DNA from: HXMU1420-13 sp965228545
GTDB lineage: Bacteria > Bacteroidota > Rhodothermia > Balneolales > Balneolaceae
Length of the DNA: 64,000 nucleotides
Reading direction: 5' to 3'
NCBI GenBank assembly: GCA_965228545.1
Contig: OZ245822.1
Span: 62,001 to 126,000, forward strand
Positions 63,050 to 64,000 of this stretch are shown piece after piece. The notes under the pieces are model-generated. The model was not told the DNA's origin. It did not search any database and saw only the letters and a program-made list of their open reading frames with translations. Within the stretch, counting starts at the first letter, position 1. Each line of letters begins with the position of its first letter. Position numbers and translations under genes: made by a program.

Positions 63050-64000
63050 ATGATGACTCAATTCTTGAATTCTGCCCGAATTGCCATCAACAATATAAGG
63101 GCTAATCCACTCCATACGTTACTAAGCACACTGGGCATAATTATCGGTGTGGCAGCTCTTGTCGGTATTCTGGCCTTAGGTGACGGCCTGGAAAAAGCAG
63201 CGCGCGATCAACTTTCGAAAACTACAACAGTTCAGTCATTTACCATAAGTTCGAATGCCCGAGTTATGCGAAATGGAATTAGTGTTGCTGTACAAAACCG
63301 ACCAAAGATAAAATACGAGCACGCCCGGTTTATCGAAACTAAATATGCCGATCAAGCAGATGTAGAATATGTTGCCATGAGAACCATCGAGGCTACGGTT
63401 CAAGATTCTTCAATTGGGTTGTTTTTACACGGCTCAATGGAAAATGCTCCACGAATTATCCCGGATTTAGTTTTAAAACAGGGGCGAATGTTTACCAAAA
63501 AAGAAGTAGATGCAGGAGAACAGTTGATGTTGGTGAACCAGCATTTTCTTAAAAATATGCCCGACTCAAATAAAGTGCTCGGAGCACAAGTCTCGATCAA
63601 CTCAGTTAATTATTCAATCATTGGAGTTATTGATTTACCGATGGAAAACCCAAGAGCTTTGGTTCCAATTACGACTTTCGACGCATCTAATTTGGCATTC
63701 CCATCACTAACCATGAAGGTGGCTAATGTTGAGCAAATTCCATTCATTGAGGAAGAAATTAAAAACTGGCTGGATGATGAATTTGAACAAGGATCGGAGG
63801 CTTTCAGCTTAATCAAAGATGATTATTGGGTGGATCAGCTAAGTGAAGGTATATTGTTATTTAAGCTTGTGATGGGCGCCATTACTGGTATTTCGGTTCT
63901 GGTTGGGGGGATCGGAATAATGAATGTATTGCTGATTTCGGTTACTGAACGCACGAAAGAGATTGGGATACGAAAAGCTAGTGGAGCCAAAAGCAAAGAC
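63050..64000 (+). CDS. MacB/FtsX-type ABC transporter permease, 5' part
   Basis: The reading frame begins at ATG 63050 (MMTQFLNSARIAINNIRANP) and stays open to the right edge, 317 codons, so the C-terminus is missing. N-terminal membrane helix with LHTLLSTLGIIIGVAALVGIL, a MacB_PCD-type periplasmic domain of ~225 residues, then a second helix and VGGIGIMNVLLISVTERTKEIGIRKASGAK, the FtsX-fold coupling segment shared by MacB, LolC and related permeases. The ATPase subunit is not visible and may lie beyond the edge. Substrate unknown; often macrolide, lipoprotein or peptide export. Confidence 0.9.
   Translation, partial: MMTQFLNSARIAINNIRANPLHTLLSTLGIIIGVAALVGILALGDGLEKAARDQLSKTTTVQSFTISSNARVMRNGISVAVQNRPKIKYEHARFIETKYADQADVEYVAMRTIEATVQDSSIGLFLHGSMENAPRIIPDLVLKQGRMFTKKEVDAGEQLMLVNQHFLKNMPDSNKVLGAQVSINSVNYSIIGVIDLPMENPRALVPITTFDASNLAFPSLTMKVANVEQIPFIEEEIKNWLDDEFEQGSEAFSLIKDDYWVDQLSEGILLFKLVMGAITGISVLVGGIGIMNVLLISVTERTKEIGIRKASGAKSKD

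Overview
This 64 kb window is a chromosomal, mostly housekeeping region of a moderately AT-rich Gram-negative bacterium. It most likely belongs to the Balneolota/Rhodothermota side of the Bacteroidota (FCB) superphylum (inference). The supporting evidence is: two proteins ending in a Por/type IX secretion sorting domain with the motif QNYPNPFNPST; several DUF3857/transglutaminase-like secreted proteins; a short GSII-type glutamine synthetase; a DUF1800-DUF1501 pair; menaquinone genes; frequent TTG/GTG starts; and promoter candidates of the Bacteroidota form TTG-N19-21-TAnnTTTG. I see no insertion sequences, phage, tRNA, rRNA or CRISPR array.

Layout. 1-6.8 kb: 3' end of a dipeptide epimerase, a PurD-like ATP-grasp enzyme, a divergent HxlR regulator/double SnoaL pair with a clear operator palindrome, a threonine synthase carrying a C-terminal LeuA-type regulatory domain, a small acidic protein, and anmK (cell-wall sugar recycling). 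6.9-13.3 kb (minus strand): a HAMP-less chemoreceptor, then a tight operon pgsA-pgpA-pyrE-miaB-membrane protein. 13.4-17.5 kb (plus): cinA, an outer-membrane barrel protein and ftsX. 17.6-25.2 kb: Fur-family regulator, acyl-CoA ligase, an operon of cysteine desulfurase, LOG-family protein, DUF1499 and a membrane protein, a PorV-like outer-membrane protein and pgk.

25.3-39 kb is the most unusual part. Four DUF3857/transglutaminase-fold secreted proteins on the plus strand (one alone, three in an overlapping operon) flank a minus-strand operon of DUF1800, DUF1501 (Tat plus type IX signals) and two tandem WG-repeat lipoproteins. Only the last of the four transglutaminase-fold proteins keeps the catalytic Cys and His.

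39-49.8 kb: AI-2E-family permease, ssb, a CNNM/CBS (CorC/GldE-like) protein, murB, a membrane protein overlapping the murB 3' end, an M48 lipoprotein protease, a TorF-like porin, amt, and purB followed by a 12.5-copy 8-bp tandem repeat. 50-54.8 kb: accessory small membrane proteins, a SnoaL protein, a CPBP protease, a serine hydrolase, and a second HxlR regulator diverging from an NAD(P)-binding protein. 54.8-58.3 kb: menA-menC-menE operon. 58.5-64 kb: glnA (GSII), a type IX-secreted protein, CsaA-like tRNA-binding protein, a TPR lipoprotein, a DUF2141 protein and the start of a MacB/FtsX-type permease that runs off the window.

Nitrogen theme: amt and glnA share LacI-operator-like AAGCGCTT palindromes upstream, and a perfect 16-bp version lies upstream of the threonine synthase.
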